A DNA stretch of 6,887 bases from a bacterium (GCA_028819945.1 JAPPKQ010000416.1:1-6887), one strand, 5' to 3'. Positions 1 to 6,364 are shown, counted from the stretch's first letter. Translations and numbers: made by a program. Notes: generated from the letters alone by a model not told the origin.

Positions 1-1
1 C

Positions 2-829
2 CCTCGGGAGTCCGCGCCGGCCCACCGAGAGCCCGCGGGCGACGAAGCTCCCGGCGCCGCGCCGGCCGATCCCGGCGATCCGTCACCTGCCGGTTCCCGA
101 CCGGGCCCGGTGACCCCTGAGGCCCCGCGACAGGTGTGGAGCCCCGAGGCCGCCCGGGCCGGCCACAGCCCTGGCGAGGACGCCGGCCCGCAACCGCCCG
201 AGCGCGAGTACGGCGCGACCACCGCCCCGGCGCCCCCCGACGCCGTCGAGGTGCTGCCCGGTCCGTCGGCCCCGCTCAGGCCGGTGCCGCTCGTCTCCGC
301 CCGCCGAGGCCAAGACCCGCCTGCCGATCTCGCCACGGCGATTCTCGACGCCTACACGGCCTTCTGGGACAGCTACTGGGCCGCGGCGGCCCATCCGGTG
401 AATCCGGGCCACCCCGGGATCGGGCTGCACAGCACCGAGCCGCTGCGCAGCCGCACCGTCGGCGTCCTGCTGGGACGGCAGGCCGAGGGCATCGCCCTGC
501 GCCTCCCCGCAGACCACGGCGCGGGCCGGGTGATCCACATCGAGGGCTGGGACGCCGGCAGCGCCGAAGTCCTCGACTGCTTCGTCGACACCGCCGTCCT
601 CTACGAGGTGTCGACGGGGCGCGTGCGCAACGACGAGCAGGCCACCGTGGTGCATCTGGCCCTGATGCGACGCCAGGGCGGCAACTGGCGCGTGGCGGAG
701 ATCTTCGAGCAGGCCATTCACACGGGAAGGACGGACGGATGCATGATCCAACCGACTACAGAACCAACGTCCCCGCATCCGGGGGCCCAGCCGTCCGAAG
801 AGGCGTACGGTCGACCCGGCAGCGGTTGA
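2..829 (+). CDS. NTF2/SnoaL-like domain protein with Pro/Ala-rich N-terminal region (5'-truncated)
   Basis: The frame is open from the window edge to a TGA at 827-829, giving 275 visible residues. A GTG at 110 could start a 239-residue protein, but the upstream frame has the same Pro/Ala/Gly-rich composition and I see no good ribosome-binding site, so the true start is probably outside the window. Roughly residues 1-105 are low-complexity and look disordered. Residues about 110-248 look like an NTF2-like alpha+beta fold: an opening helix (ILDAYTAFWDSYW), then strands containing VLDCFVDTAVLYEV and ATVVHLALMR, ending GGNWRVAEIFEQ, the usual closing strand. No catalytic residues can be assigned; many such proteins are non-enzymatic or of unknown role. 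The last 29 or so residues, after the domain, are Pro-rich and lie in DNA that overlaps the next gene. The following secreted protein suggests a cell-envelope role, by inference only. The domain call rests on pattern recognition. Confidence 0.7.
   Translation, partial: PRESAPAHREPAGDEAPGAAPADPGDPSPAGSRPGPVTPEAPRQVWSPEAARAGHSPGEDAGPQPPEREYGATTAPAPPDAVEVLPGPSAPLRPVPLVSARRGQDPPADLATAILDAYTAFWDSYWAAAAHPVNPGHPGIGLHSTEPLRSRTVGVLLGRQAEGIALRLPADHGAGRVIHIEGWDAGSAEVLDCFVDTAVLYEVSTGRVRNDEQATVVHLALMRRQGGNWRVAEIFEQAIHTGRTDGCMIQPTTEPTSPHPGAQPSEEAYGRPGSG
724..731 (+). promoter_or_regulatory. Ribosome-binding site supporting the ATG at 739
   Basis: GGGAAGGA lies 7 bases before ATG 739-741, inside the 3' end of the preceding gene. 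It is the best Shine-Dalgarno match near the start of the secreted-protein gene and is the main reason for choosing 739. The competing TTG at 826 has no comparable purine tract in front of it. Confidence 0.55.
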
Positions 830-1611
830 CCCGGAGCGCCTTGGCCCTGTTGAGTGCAGTCGGGACACTCTCGGTGGCGGCACCGGGAGTGGCCGCGGCG
901 GACTCCACCGACGTGGAGAACTGCACCGACGACCAGAATTTCTGCACGACCCTCACCGTCGAGCGGCCCGCGGCCGAGCAGCCGCAGGAGGAGACTCCCG
1001 ACAGCAATCTCAACTACTGCGGGCCCTTCTACCTCCAGGACGACGGCACCTTCAACGTCGACGTCTGCGACTACCACGGCAACTACGTCCAGACGCTCAA
1101 CTTGGCTCCGAGCAAACCGCGGCCCCGACCTCCTCGGTCCGCGGTGGTCTCCTCGGCGATGGGCGCTCTGAATCCTCCCAAGCCGCGGATCCACACCTCT
1201 CCCGGGCACCGCTCGGGGCTGCTGGTGCAAACCCCCACCTGGCTCTGGTTGTCGCCGTCCTACTGGCGCACGTACAGCACCACGGTCGTGGTGTGGGGAT
1301 ACGTGGTGACGATCATGGCCACACCGACCACGGTGCGCTGGCGGATGGGCAACGGTGACTCGATCACCTGCCTGGGCCCGGGCACCCCGTGGGTTGCCGG
1401 CTTCAACGACGCGCTCAGCACTTGCAAGTACACCTACCGGCACTCCTCCGACGGCGCCTCCCGGGGCCGCTACAAGATCACCGCCACGGTCACCTTCGTG
1501 GGCAGTTTCACGACCGTGGGTCTCGGCGGCATGCGGGGCCCTCTGGGCGCCATAACCCGCAGTTCTTCGATCCGGGCGCCGGTGGCGGAGATCCAGGGCC
1601 TGGTGGTGTGA
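739..1611 (+). CDS. Secreted protein with PKD-like C-terminal domain
   Basis: From ATG 739 the protein has 290 residues. An arginine-rich stretch (20-32) precedes a hydrophobic core (about 34-48) and a likely signal peptidase I site after AxA near residue 54, so the protein should be exported. The mature part starts with a short region holding Cys62, Cys69, Cys94 and Cys110, which could form two disulfides. A Pro/Arg-rich linker (124-150) leads to the motif PTWLWL (166-171), then a beta-rich region. There, VRWRMGNGDSITC (199-211) and CKYTYRH (229-235) followed by GRYKITATVTF (243-253) match the pattern of a PKD domain (WxFGDG...YTY...Y.VTATVT), with Cys211 and Cys229 placed to form a disulfide. 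From memory, similar actinobacterial secreted proteins carry the same PTWLW and W.MGDG motifs and can lie near Tad/Flp pilus genes. No enzyme activity is indicated. The start is uncertain: TTG 826 would give a shorter, standard-length signal peptide. Both choices encode the same mature protein. Confidence 0.78.
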   Translation: MHDPTDYRTNVPASGGPAVRRGVRSTRQRLTRSALALLSAVGTLSVAAPGVAAADSTDVENCTDDQNFCTTLTVERPAAEQPQEETPDSNLNYCGPFYLQDDGTFNVDVCDYHGNYVQTLNLAPSKPRPRPPRSAVVSSAMGALNPPKPRIHTSPGHRSGLLVQTPTWLWLSPSYWRTYSTTVVVWGYVVTIMATPTTVRWRMGNGDSITCLGPGTPWVAGFNDALSTCKYTYRHSSDGASRGRYKITATVTFVGSFTTVGLGGMRGPLGAITRSSSIRAPVAEIQGLVV

Positions 1612-1645
1612 ACCGGCGGCCGTGGGCGGGAAGCGCGCGGTGCCA

Positions 1646-1651
1646 TAGGCT
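1646..1651 (+). promoter_or_regulatory. Possible -10 element upstream of acuI
   Basis: TAGGCT fits the actinobacterial TAnnnT -10 pattern and lies 35 bases before the acuI ATG, in the 75-bp gap after the secreted-protein gene. No convincing -35 is seen at 17-18 bases upstream (TGGGCG at 1623-1628 is a poor match). A 5-bp inverted repeat, TCGGG/CCCGA (1651-1655 and 1661-1665), follows directly and might be an operator. This is a weak call because such hexamers occur by chance. Confidence 0.25.
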
Positions 1652-1686
1652 CGGGCGGTACCCGACCAGGCGCCCGGGAGGCCCGC

Positions 1687-2676
1687 ATGTTCACCGCCCT
1701 GCTGCTCTCCAAGACCGACGACGGCTTCGAATGCGGCATCAGCCGGCTCGCCGAGGATCAACTCCCGGACCATGAGGTGACCGTCGCCGTGGACTACTCC
1801 ACGGTGAATTACAAGGACGGTCTGGCGATCTGCAACGGCGCGCCGGTGGTGCGCAACTGGCCGCTCGTCCCGGGCATCGACCTGGCGGGCACCGTCGAGG
1901 CCAGCGATCACCCCGACTGGCGCCCCGGCGACCGCGTCACCGTCAACGGCTGGGATCTCGGCGAGAAGCACTGGGGCGGAATGGCGCAGAAGGCCCGCGT
2001 CGAGGCCGGCTGGCTGACGCGCCTGCCCGCCGCGATCGACACCCGCGCCGCGGCCGCCATCGGCACCGCCGGGTACACCGCGATGCTCTGCGTCATGGCG
2101 CTGGAGGACCACGGCGCGGGCCCCGGCGGCGGCCCGGTGGTGGTCACCGGTGCGGCAGGGGGCGTCGGCAGCGTGGCGGTGGCCGTGCTGGCGAAGTTGG
2201 GCTACGAGGTGGTGGCCTCCACGGGACGCGCCGGCAACGAGGGCGACTACCTGCGCAGCCTCGGCGCCGCCGAGATCATCGACCGCGGCGAGTTGAGCCA
2301 ACCCGGCGGGCGACCCATGGCGAGGCCGCGCTGGGCGGCGGGCGTGGACACCGTCGGCAGCCACACGCTCGTGAACCTCATCGCAGCGCTCGAACCCGAG
2401 GGTTGCGTGGCCGCCTGCGGGCTGGCCGGCGGCTCGGACCTCAGCGGCACCGTGTTCCCGTTCATCCTCCGGGGGGTCAGCCTGCTGGGGGTGAACTGCG
2501 TCTACCAGCCGGCGGACCGGCGGACCGAAGCCTGGAATCGCCTCGCCACCGACCTGGACAGCGGGGCCCTGGAGTCCATCACCAGCGAGGTGGCCCTGGC
2601 AGAGGTTCCCCGCGTGGCCGCCGACATCCTCGCCGGCGCGGTGCGCGGCCGGGTCGTGGTGGACGTGAACGCCTGA
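1687..2676 (+). CDS. acuI: Acrylyl-CoA reductase (NADPH), AcuI/YhdH family
   Basis: This cytoplasmic enzyme should reduce acryloyl-CoA to propionyl-CoA with NADPH, a step in 3-hydroxypropionate and DMSP-derived acrylate metabolism and a route for detoxifying acryloyl-CoA. The 329 residues are close to the usual 324-330 of the family. It is a zinc-independent medium-chain dehydrogenase/reductase. An N-terminal GroES-like domain includes VDYSTVNYKDGLAI (35-48), PLVPGIDLAGTV (59-70) and the family-typical HWGGMAQKARV (95-105). The Rossmann domain carries VTGAAGGVGS (153-162), and STGR (178-181) follows the second strand, where Ser/Arg commonly contact the NADPH phosphate. DTVG (221-224), GCVAACGLAGG (239-249) and PFILRGVSLLGV (258-269) also match the E. 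coli protein as I recall it. The ATG has a good GGGAGG site at 1676-1681, 5 bases upstream. It is separated from both neighbours by 75-95 bp and may be transcribed alone or with the membrane gene downstream. No DMSP lyase or acryloyl-CoA ligase lies in the window, so the physiological source of acryloyl-CoA is unknown. Confidence 0.92.
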   Translation: MFTALLLSKTDDGFECGISRLAEDQLPDHEVTVAVDYSTVNYKDGLAICNGAPVVRNWPLVPGIDLAGTVEASDHPDWRPGDRVTVNGWDLGEKHWGGMAQKARVEAGWLTRLPAAIDTRAAAAIGTAGYTAMLCVMALEDHGAGPGGGPVVVTGAAGGVGSVAVAVLAKLGYEVVASTGRAGNEGDYLRSLGAAEIIDRGELSQPGGRPMARPRWAAGVDTVGSHTLVNLIAALEPEGCVAACGLAGGSDLSGTVFPFILRGVSLLGVNCVYQPADRRTEAWNRLATDLDSGALESITSEVALAEVPRVAADILAGAVRGRVVVDVNA

Positions 2677-2689
2677 GAATCCGAGGCAG

Positions 2690-2695
2690 TACGCT
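2690..2695 (+). promoter_or_regulatory. Possible -10 element upstream of the membrane-protein gene
   Basis: TACGCT fits TAnnnT and lies 14 bases after the acuI stop. A partial -35 match (TGAACG, 2666-2671, spacer 18) sits in the last acuI codons. An inverted repeat begins within this hexamer. The evidence is weak, and readthrough from acuI is equally possible. Confidence 0.22.
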
Positions 2696-2714
2696 GCGGA
2701 TAGACGGTCCGCAG
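2694..2714 (+). other. Inverted repeat (hairpin) in the acuI-membrane gene gap
   Basis: CTGCGGA (2694-2700) and TCCGCAG (2708-2714) form a perfect 7-bp stem with a 7-base loop (TAGACGG). It begins 17 bases after the acuI stop. It could be a terminator or attenuator without a U-tract, a 5' leader hairpin, or an operator, as it overlaps the candidate -10. No T-run follows, so a simple intrinsic terminator is not favoured. The remainder of this 95-bp gap shows only the ribosome-binding site of the next gene. Confidence 0.4.
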
Positions 2715-2771
2715 GGCAGCGGTGGCGGCGACCCTTCGGGCACGAACGCATCGAGCGCGAGGAGACAACCG

Positions 2772-3650
2772 ATGGGGTATTTCGGACGGTCCTGGGAACT
2801 CGGCAAGACGTCCTGGCGCGTCCTGCGAAAGGACAAGGAGCTACTGTGGCTGCCGGTCCTCGGCGGCGTGGCGGCGCTGATCATCGCCGGGGCCGTCTTC
2901 GGACTCATCACGCTCATCGACTACGACCCGTCCACCGGCTGGGGGGACTTCGAGGTCAGCGGCGGATCGGTGTGGCTGGTCATCCTGGGCGTCTTCGCCA
3001 GCACGATCGCCGTCTACTTCTTCCAGGGCGCCCTGGTCCACGGCGCCCGCGAGCGGCTCACCGGCGGCGACCCCACGGTGGCCAGCGCCATCCGCGGCGC
3101 CTCGGGCAGGTTCGGCGCCATCGCCGTGTGGGCGATCACAGCCGTCGTGGTGGGGTTCATCATCAATGCGATCCAGGCGGCGGCACGCGACCGCGCCGGC
3201 ATCGTCGGAGCCCTATTCAGTGGCCTGCTGGACCTGGCGTGGCGGGTGATGACCTTCCTGGTCATGCCGATCATCATCGCTGAGCGCACCAGCGCGTTCA
3301 GGGCTCTCGGGCGTTCCAAGAACCTGCTGCGGCGCACCTGGGGCGAGAACCTGATCGCCCAGGCGGGTCTCTCGATCGTGGGCTTCGTGCTGATGGTGCC
3401 CGGACTGCTGATCGCCATCTTCCTGGGCTCCGGACCGCTGGGGATCTTCGGCGTCATCGTCGGCGGTCTGCTGATGGTCTTCGGGGCCGTGGTGGCCTCG
3501 GCGCTGAGTGCGGTCTACCAGACGGCGCTGTACGAGTACGCCACGACGGGCGAGTCCCCCGCCGAGTTCGCCGAGGTCGACCTGGGCCGGTCCTTCGGCC
3601 ACCGCGACCGCCGCAGCAACTGGGGGCAACCCGGCCGCTACCGCACCTAG
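2772..3650 (+). CDS. Polytopic membrane protein, DUF6159-like
   Basis: This 292-residue integral membrane protein has about six hydrophobic segments, near residues 25-48, 67-88, 114-136, 143-170, 196-218 and 220-245. The N-terminal stretch SWELGKTSWRVLRKDKELLWLPVL (amphipathic and basic, then entering the first segment) resembles the opening of DUF6159 family proteins as I remember them. An internal cytoplasmic-looking segment (ERTSAFRALGRSKNLLRRTWGENL, 171-194) is basic and also fits that family. The C-terminal 40 or so residues are hydrophilic. Function is unknown; there are no catalytic or transport motifs that I recognise. ATG 2772 is chosen because AGGAGA (2760-2765) sits 6 bases upstream and the hydrophobic pattern starts right after. 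The frame is open back to 2403, but that part lies over acuI and reads as arginine-rich shadow sequence. The gene converges on the SDR gene, with 30 bp between their stop codons. Confidence 0.8.
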   Translation: MGYFGRSWELGKTSWRVLRKDKELLWLPVLGGVAALIIAGAVFGLITLIDYDPSTGWGDFEVSGGSVWLVILGVFASTIAVYFFQGALVHGARERLTGGDPTVASAIRGASGRFGAIAVWAITAVVVGFIINAIQAAARDRAGIVGALFSGLLDLAWRVMTFLVMPIIIAERTSAFRALGRSKNLLRRTWGENLIAQAGLSIVGFVLMVPGLLIAIFLGSGPLGIFGVIVGGLLMVFGAVVASALSAVYQTALYEYATTGESPAEFAEVDLGRSFGHRDRRSNWGQPGRYRT

Positions 3651-3654
3651 CCTT

Positions 3655-3678
3655 CCCGCTCCCCCTGTCGGGAGCGGG
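3655..3678. terminator. Bidirectional hairpin between convergent genes
   Basis: CCCGCTCCC (3655-3663) pairs perfectly with GGGAGCGGG (3670-3678) around a 6-base loop (CCTGTC). It fills nearly all of the 30-bp gap between the two convergent stop codons. The stem is strong and very GC-rich. There is no T-run on either side, which is common in high-GC genomes. Its position suits termination of both the membrane-protein transcript and the leftward hyu operon. Confidence 0.7.
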
Positions 3679-3680
3679 CA

Positions 3681-4445
3681 TCACACGTCGAGCCAGTCGG
3701 GGCGGTCCGAGACGCCCTGGACGGTCCAGCCGCCGTCCACGACGATGCACTGGCCGGTGATGTAGGAGGCCTCCTCGCTCGCCAGGAACACCGCCGGGCG
3801 GGCGATCTCGGCTGCGTCGGCGAGGCGGTCCAGCGGGACCTCCAGGAGCATCCAGTCCTCGGTGAGGGAGCCGTCGTCGAGGGCCTGCTGCACCAGTGGC
3901 GTCCGGGTGAAGCCGGGGGCGACGGCATTGACCCTGATGCCGTGCGGCGCCACCTCCACAGCCAGCGAGCGGGTCAGCCCCAGGATCGCGGCCTTGGCTG
4001 CGGAGTACGGGGCGCGCCCCGGAATGCCCACGATTCCGGCGGCGCTGGAGGTCGAGACGATGGCCCCTCCCCCGACCCTGCGCATCTCGGGAATCGCCGC
4101 GGCGCTGCACAGGAACATGCCCCGCAGGTGAACGCCGATCACGAGGTCCCATACCTCGGGGTCCATCAGGTGCGTCGGGGCGGCGCGCTGGATGCCGGCG
4201 TTGTTGAACAGCACGTCGATGCGGCCGAGCCGGGTCACCACCTCCGCCGTGGCGTCCCCCACGGCGTCGGCATCGGCCACGTCCACTTCCAGGTCCAGGA
4301 CGCCGTCGCGGCCCTCGGCCGGCGCGGCGATGTCGAAGGAGGCGACCGCTGCACCCCGCCGGACCATCTCATCGGCGATCGCCCCGCCGATGCCGCGCGA
4401 CCCCCCGGTGACGATCGCCACCCTGCCGTCGAACTCACCGGACAT
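3681..4445 (-). CDS. Short-chain dehydrogenase/reductase (classical SDR)
   Basis: This 254-residue NAD(P)-dependent oxidoreductase of the classical SDR family should be cytoplasmic. It has the cofactor motif TGGSRGIG (13-20), Asp38 at the end of the second strand (which usually favours NAD over NADP), NNAG (81-84), catalytic Ser134, Tyr147 and Lys151 (YSAAK), the NAVAPGFTRTP loop (173-183), and the C-terminal SYITGQCIVVDGGW (227-240). The position normally held by the tetrad Asn carries His106 (VHLRG). ATG 4445-4443 shares one base with the upstream stop codon (TGATG), and a GGGGGGAG tract lies about 6 bases upstream, so translation is probably coupled to the hyuB-like gene. The open frame continues upstream to 4718, but that stretch is shadow sequence over hyuB. 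The substrate is unknown. Operon position suggests an alcohol or ketone linked to the hydantoinase-type substrate, which is inference only. Confidence 0.9.
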   Translation of the reverse strand: MSGEFDGRVAIVTGGSRGIGGAIADEMVRRGAAVASFDIAAPAEGRDGVLDLEVDVADADAVGDATAEVVTRLGRIDVLFNNAGIQRAAPTHLMDPEVWDLVIGVHLRGMFLCSAAAIPEMRRVGGGAIVSTSSAAGIVGIPGRAPYSAAKAAILGLTRSLAVEVAPHGIRVNAVAPGFTRTPLVQQALDDGSLTEDWMLLEVPLDRLADAAEIARPAVFLASEEASYITGQCIVVDGGWTVQGVSDRPDWLDV

Positions 4446-6289
4446 CACAGACTCCCCCCGTCGGGGAACTCGGGGCCCTCGTCGTGGCCGGTGCGCAGGG
4501 CGCCGGTGGCGGTGGCGTCGAGGACGAAGTCGTCGGCGGTGGCGTCGTGGGTCGCCGCGACGCCGTAGTCCCGCCGCGCTCCCTCGACGCTGATGTAGCC
4601 GTCCCGCAGGTCGTCGAGCACGTGCTCGATGCGCCGCGTGAAGGGGTGGCCGTACCCGCCACCGCCCGGCTGGAAGCAGTCCAGCATCTCCCCCCGGCTG
4701 ATGGGCATGTTGGTGCAAAACATCCCGACGTTGACCTCATCGTCGGTGCCGGGGGCATACGTGAACTTGTTCGGCCAGGCGTCGGCGCCGCTGGCGAAGC
4801 CCCACGGGCCGAACTTCTCGCCGTCGCCGAGGTCCGAGAGGACGCCGTCGCCGTGGGTGAGGTACCAGCGCCGGGTGACGCCCAGGCCGCCCCGCGACCA
4901 GCCGGCTCCGGCGCTGTCGGTCTCCATGCGGTAGCAGTCGAACAGCACGGGGAAGAGGCGCTCCTGCAGTTCGACCGGCTGGTTCATGGCCGTGGTGGCG
5001 AAGGTGGTCATGGCGGTGGCGTTGTCCTTGCGGGCCGCCCGGCCGCCCCAGCCGCCCTCCAGCCACAGGTACATGACGAACTCCCGCTCGTAGCCGGGCC
5101 GTGGGTCGTAGCCCGCCGTGATGGTGTTGATGAGTCCCGTGGGTCCTGCCATGGATCGCTCGGGCACGAGGTGCATGAACGCCTTGAGCACCAGGTCGCA
5201 GACAGCCGGGTAGACCCCGGCGGCGCACCCCGACACAGGTGCCGGGAACTCCACGCTCAGCAGCAGCCCCGGCGGCAACACGAAGTCGATGGCCCGGAAC
5301 ACGCCCTGGTTCATGGGGATGTGGGGGAAGATCATCTTCATCGTCACGACCGCCGCGGACAGCGTCACCGACCGCGTCGAGTTCACCGCGCCCATTGCGG
5401 GAGGGCTGGAGCCCGAGAAGTCCATGGTGGCCCGGTCGCCGTGCACCGTCAGCACCATGTGCGCCGACAGCGGCTCGTCGGAGTCGCTCGCAGGATCGCA
5501 GTCCAGCAGTGACTCCACGGTGACGGGGCCGTCGGGCAGCTTGGCGAACTCGGCGCGCAGCAGGTCCTCGGAGTACTCGATGAACTCGTCCATGGCGGCG
5601 AGGATCATCTCGGTGCCGTAGCGGCGGGCCAGCGCCTGCAGGCGCTGCTCGCCGAGGCGCACCGCACCGATGGAGGTGAGCAGGTCGCCGCGGGCCGTGT
5701 CGGCCATGCGCACGTTGCGCAGGATGAGGTTCGAGACCTCGGGCTGGAAGACCCCCTCGCGCACCACGTGTATCGGCGGCACGGCCAGACCCTCCCCGTA
5801 GGAACTCCGTGAGTTGGAGTCGAAGGTGCCCGGCACGTGCCCGCCGATGTCGGTCCAGTGCATGGAGTTCTGAACGAAGCCGGCCAGCGAGCCGTCGAAG
5901 TAGAAGGGCATGACCGCGCGCATGTCGTTGTGGTGCGTACCGCCGATGTACGGGTCGTTGATCAGCACCACGTCACCGGGGCGGAAGTACTCCTCGGGGT
6001 CGGTGCCGATCCAGTCGAGCATGCCCTTGATGGTGAAGGGGTGCGTCCCCAGGTGCGCTGCCAGGTCGCGCACGCCCGAGGCGATGAGGTCGCCGTGGCG
6101 GTTGCTGATGGTGCCGGAGTAGTCGCCGCCCTCGCTGACCACCAGCGAGAAGGCGGCGCGCATCGTGAGCGCGCTCATCTCGTCGACGATGCTGCTGAAG
6201 GCGCTGTTGAGCACCTGGAAGAGGATCGGGTCTCGCTGGCGCAGACCCACCGACTCGGTGGGCGCGGTGTCCACGACTCGCAGGCTCAT
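4445..6289 (-). CDS. hyuB: Hydantoinase/oxoprolinase B subunit (HyuB-like)
   Basis: This is a 614-residue subunit of the hydantoinase B/oxoprolinase family, slightly longer than the usual 520-600. With the A subunit, members of this family hydrolyse N-methylhydantoin or 5-oxoproline with ATP, or carboxylate acetone or acetophenone. Visible family motifs are NDPYIGGTHHND (111-122), HWTDIGGHVPGT (144-155), MDFSGSSP (289-296), a glycine-rich PGGGGYGHP near the C-terminus (541-549) and GYISVEGARRDYGV (564-577). Histidines and acidic residues in the first two blocks are candidate metal ligands. The last 35 residues are an acidic, low-complexity tail. ATG 6289-6287 is preceded by GGGAGGAA with suitable spacing. 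The stop overlaps the SDR start by one base. The gene symbol reflects the family; the sequence alone cannot tell hydantoinase from oxoprolinase or ketone carboxylase. No acetone carboxylase gamma subunit is seen in the window, but the operon is cut at its 5' end. Confidence 0.9.
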   Translation of the reverse strand: MSLRVVDTAPTESVGLRQRDPILFQVLNSAFSSIVDEMSALTMRAAFSLVVSEGGDYSGTISNRHGDLIASGVRDLAAHLGTHPFTIKGMLDWIGTDPEEYFRPGDVVLINDPYIGGTHHNDMRAVMPFYFDGSLAGFVQNSMHWTDIGGHVPGTFDSNSRSSYGEGLAVPPIHVVREGVFQPEVSNLILRNVRMADTARGDLLTSIGAVRLGEQRLQALARRYGTEMILAAMDEFIEYSEDLLRAEFAKLPDGPVTVESLLDCDPASDSDEPLSAHMVLTVHGDRATMDFSGSSPPAMGAVNSTRSVTLSAAVVTMKMIFPHIPMNQGVFRAIDFVLPPGLLLSVEFPAPVSGCAAGVYPAVCDLVLKAFMHLVPERSMAGPTGLINTITAGYDPRPGYEREFVMYLWLEGGWGGRAARKDNATAMTTFATTAMNQPVELQERLFPVLFDCYRMETDSAGAGWSRGGLGVTRRWYLTHGDGVLSDLGDGEKFGPWGFASGADAWPNKFTYAPGTDDEVNVGMFCTNMPISRGEMLDCFQPGGGGYGHPFTRRIEHVLDDLRDGYISVEGARRDYGVAATHDATADDFVLDATATGALRTGHDEGPEFPDGGSL

Positions 6290-6296
6290 GGGGTTT

Positions 6297-6364
6297 CCTC
6301 CCTCACGCAGGTCCCTCTCTCATTCAGGCCCCTCCCTCATGCAGACCTCCCCCTCATTCGGACC
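6297..6364 (-). repeat. Imperfect 34-bp tandem duplication spanning the hyuA stop and hyuB ribosome-binding region
   Basis: Copy 1 is 6331-6364 and copy 2 is 6297-6330 (order as read on the minus strand), with 26 of 34 positions identical by direct alignment and no gaps. Each copy contains GAATGA, then a purine-rich stretch, then GAGGGAGG. In copy 1 the GAATGA is the real last Glu codon and stop of hyuA; in copy 2 it is a non-coding relic. The GAGGGAGG of copy 2 is the ribosome-binding site of hyuB, and that of copy 1 is an extra one. The duplication accounts for nearly all of the 64-bp gap between the two genes. Confidence 0.75.

Noticed and set aside
136..738. Upstream extension of the secreted-protein frame
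   Set aside because: This part is almost wholly Arg/Pro/Ala/Gly and overlaps the NTF2-like domain, which is the better-supported protein. The extension would also bury the signal peptide more than 200 residues in.
2510..2525. Two tandem copies of CCGGCGGA
   Set aside because: The repeat is in-frame coding sequence of AcuI (PADRRT) and is expected by chance in high-GC DNA.
718..2751. 677-codon minus-strand open frame
   Set aside because: It lies antisense to the secreted-protein gene and acuI. Its translation is rich in Arg, Gly, Ala and His with no recognisable domain, typical of the antisense of high-GC genes. AcuI on the plus strand is a certain gene.
2403..2771. Upstream extension of the membrane-protein frame
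   Set aside because: It overlaps the conserved C-terminus of AcuI and is arginine-rich shadow sequence. ATG 2772 has a good ribosome-binding site.
3454..4152. 232-codon minus-strand frame over the SDR and membrane genes
   Set aside because: It is in the wrong frame relative to the SDR and has low-complexity Arg/Gly/Pro composition.
4484..5512. 342-codon plus-strand open frame
   Set aside because: It is antisense to the conserved hyuB-like gene, has biased composition and no motif, and is best explained as a codon-bias shadow.
6338..6340. ATG in the same frame as hyuB, upstream of the chosen start
   Set aside because: It meets an in-frame TGA after six codons, so it cannot extend HyuB.
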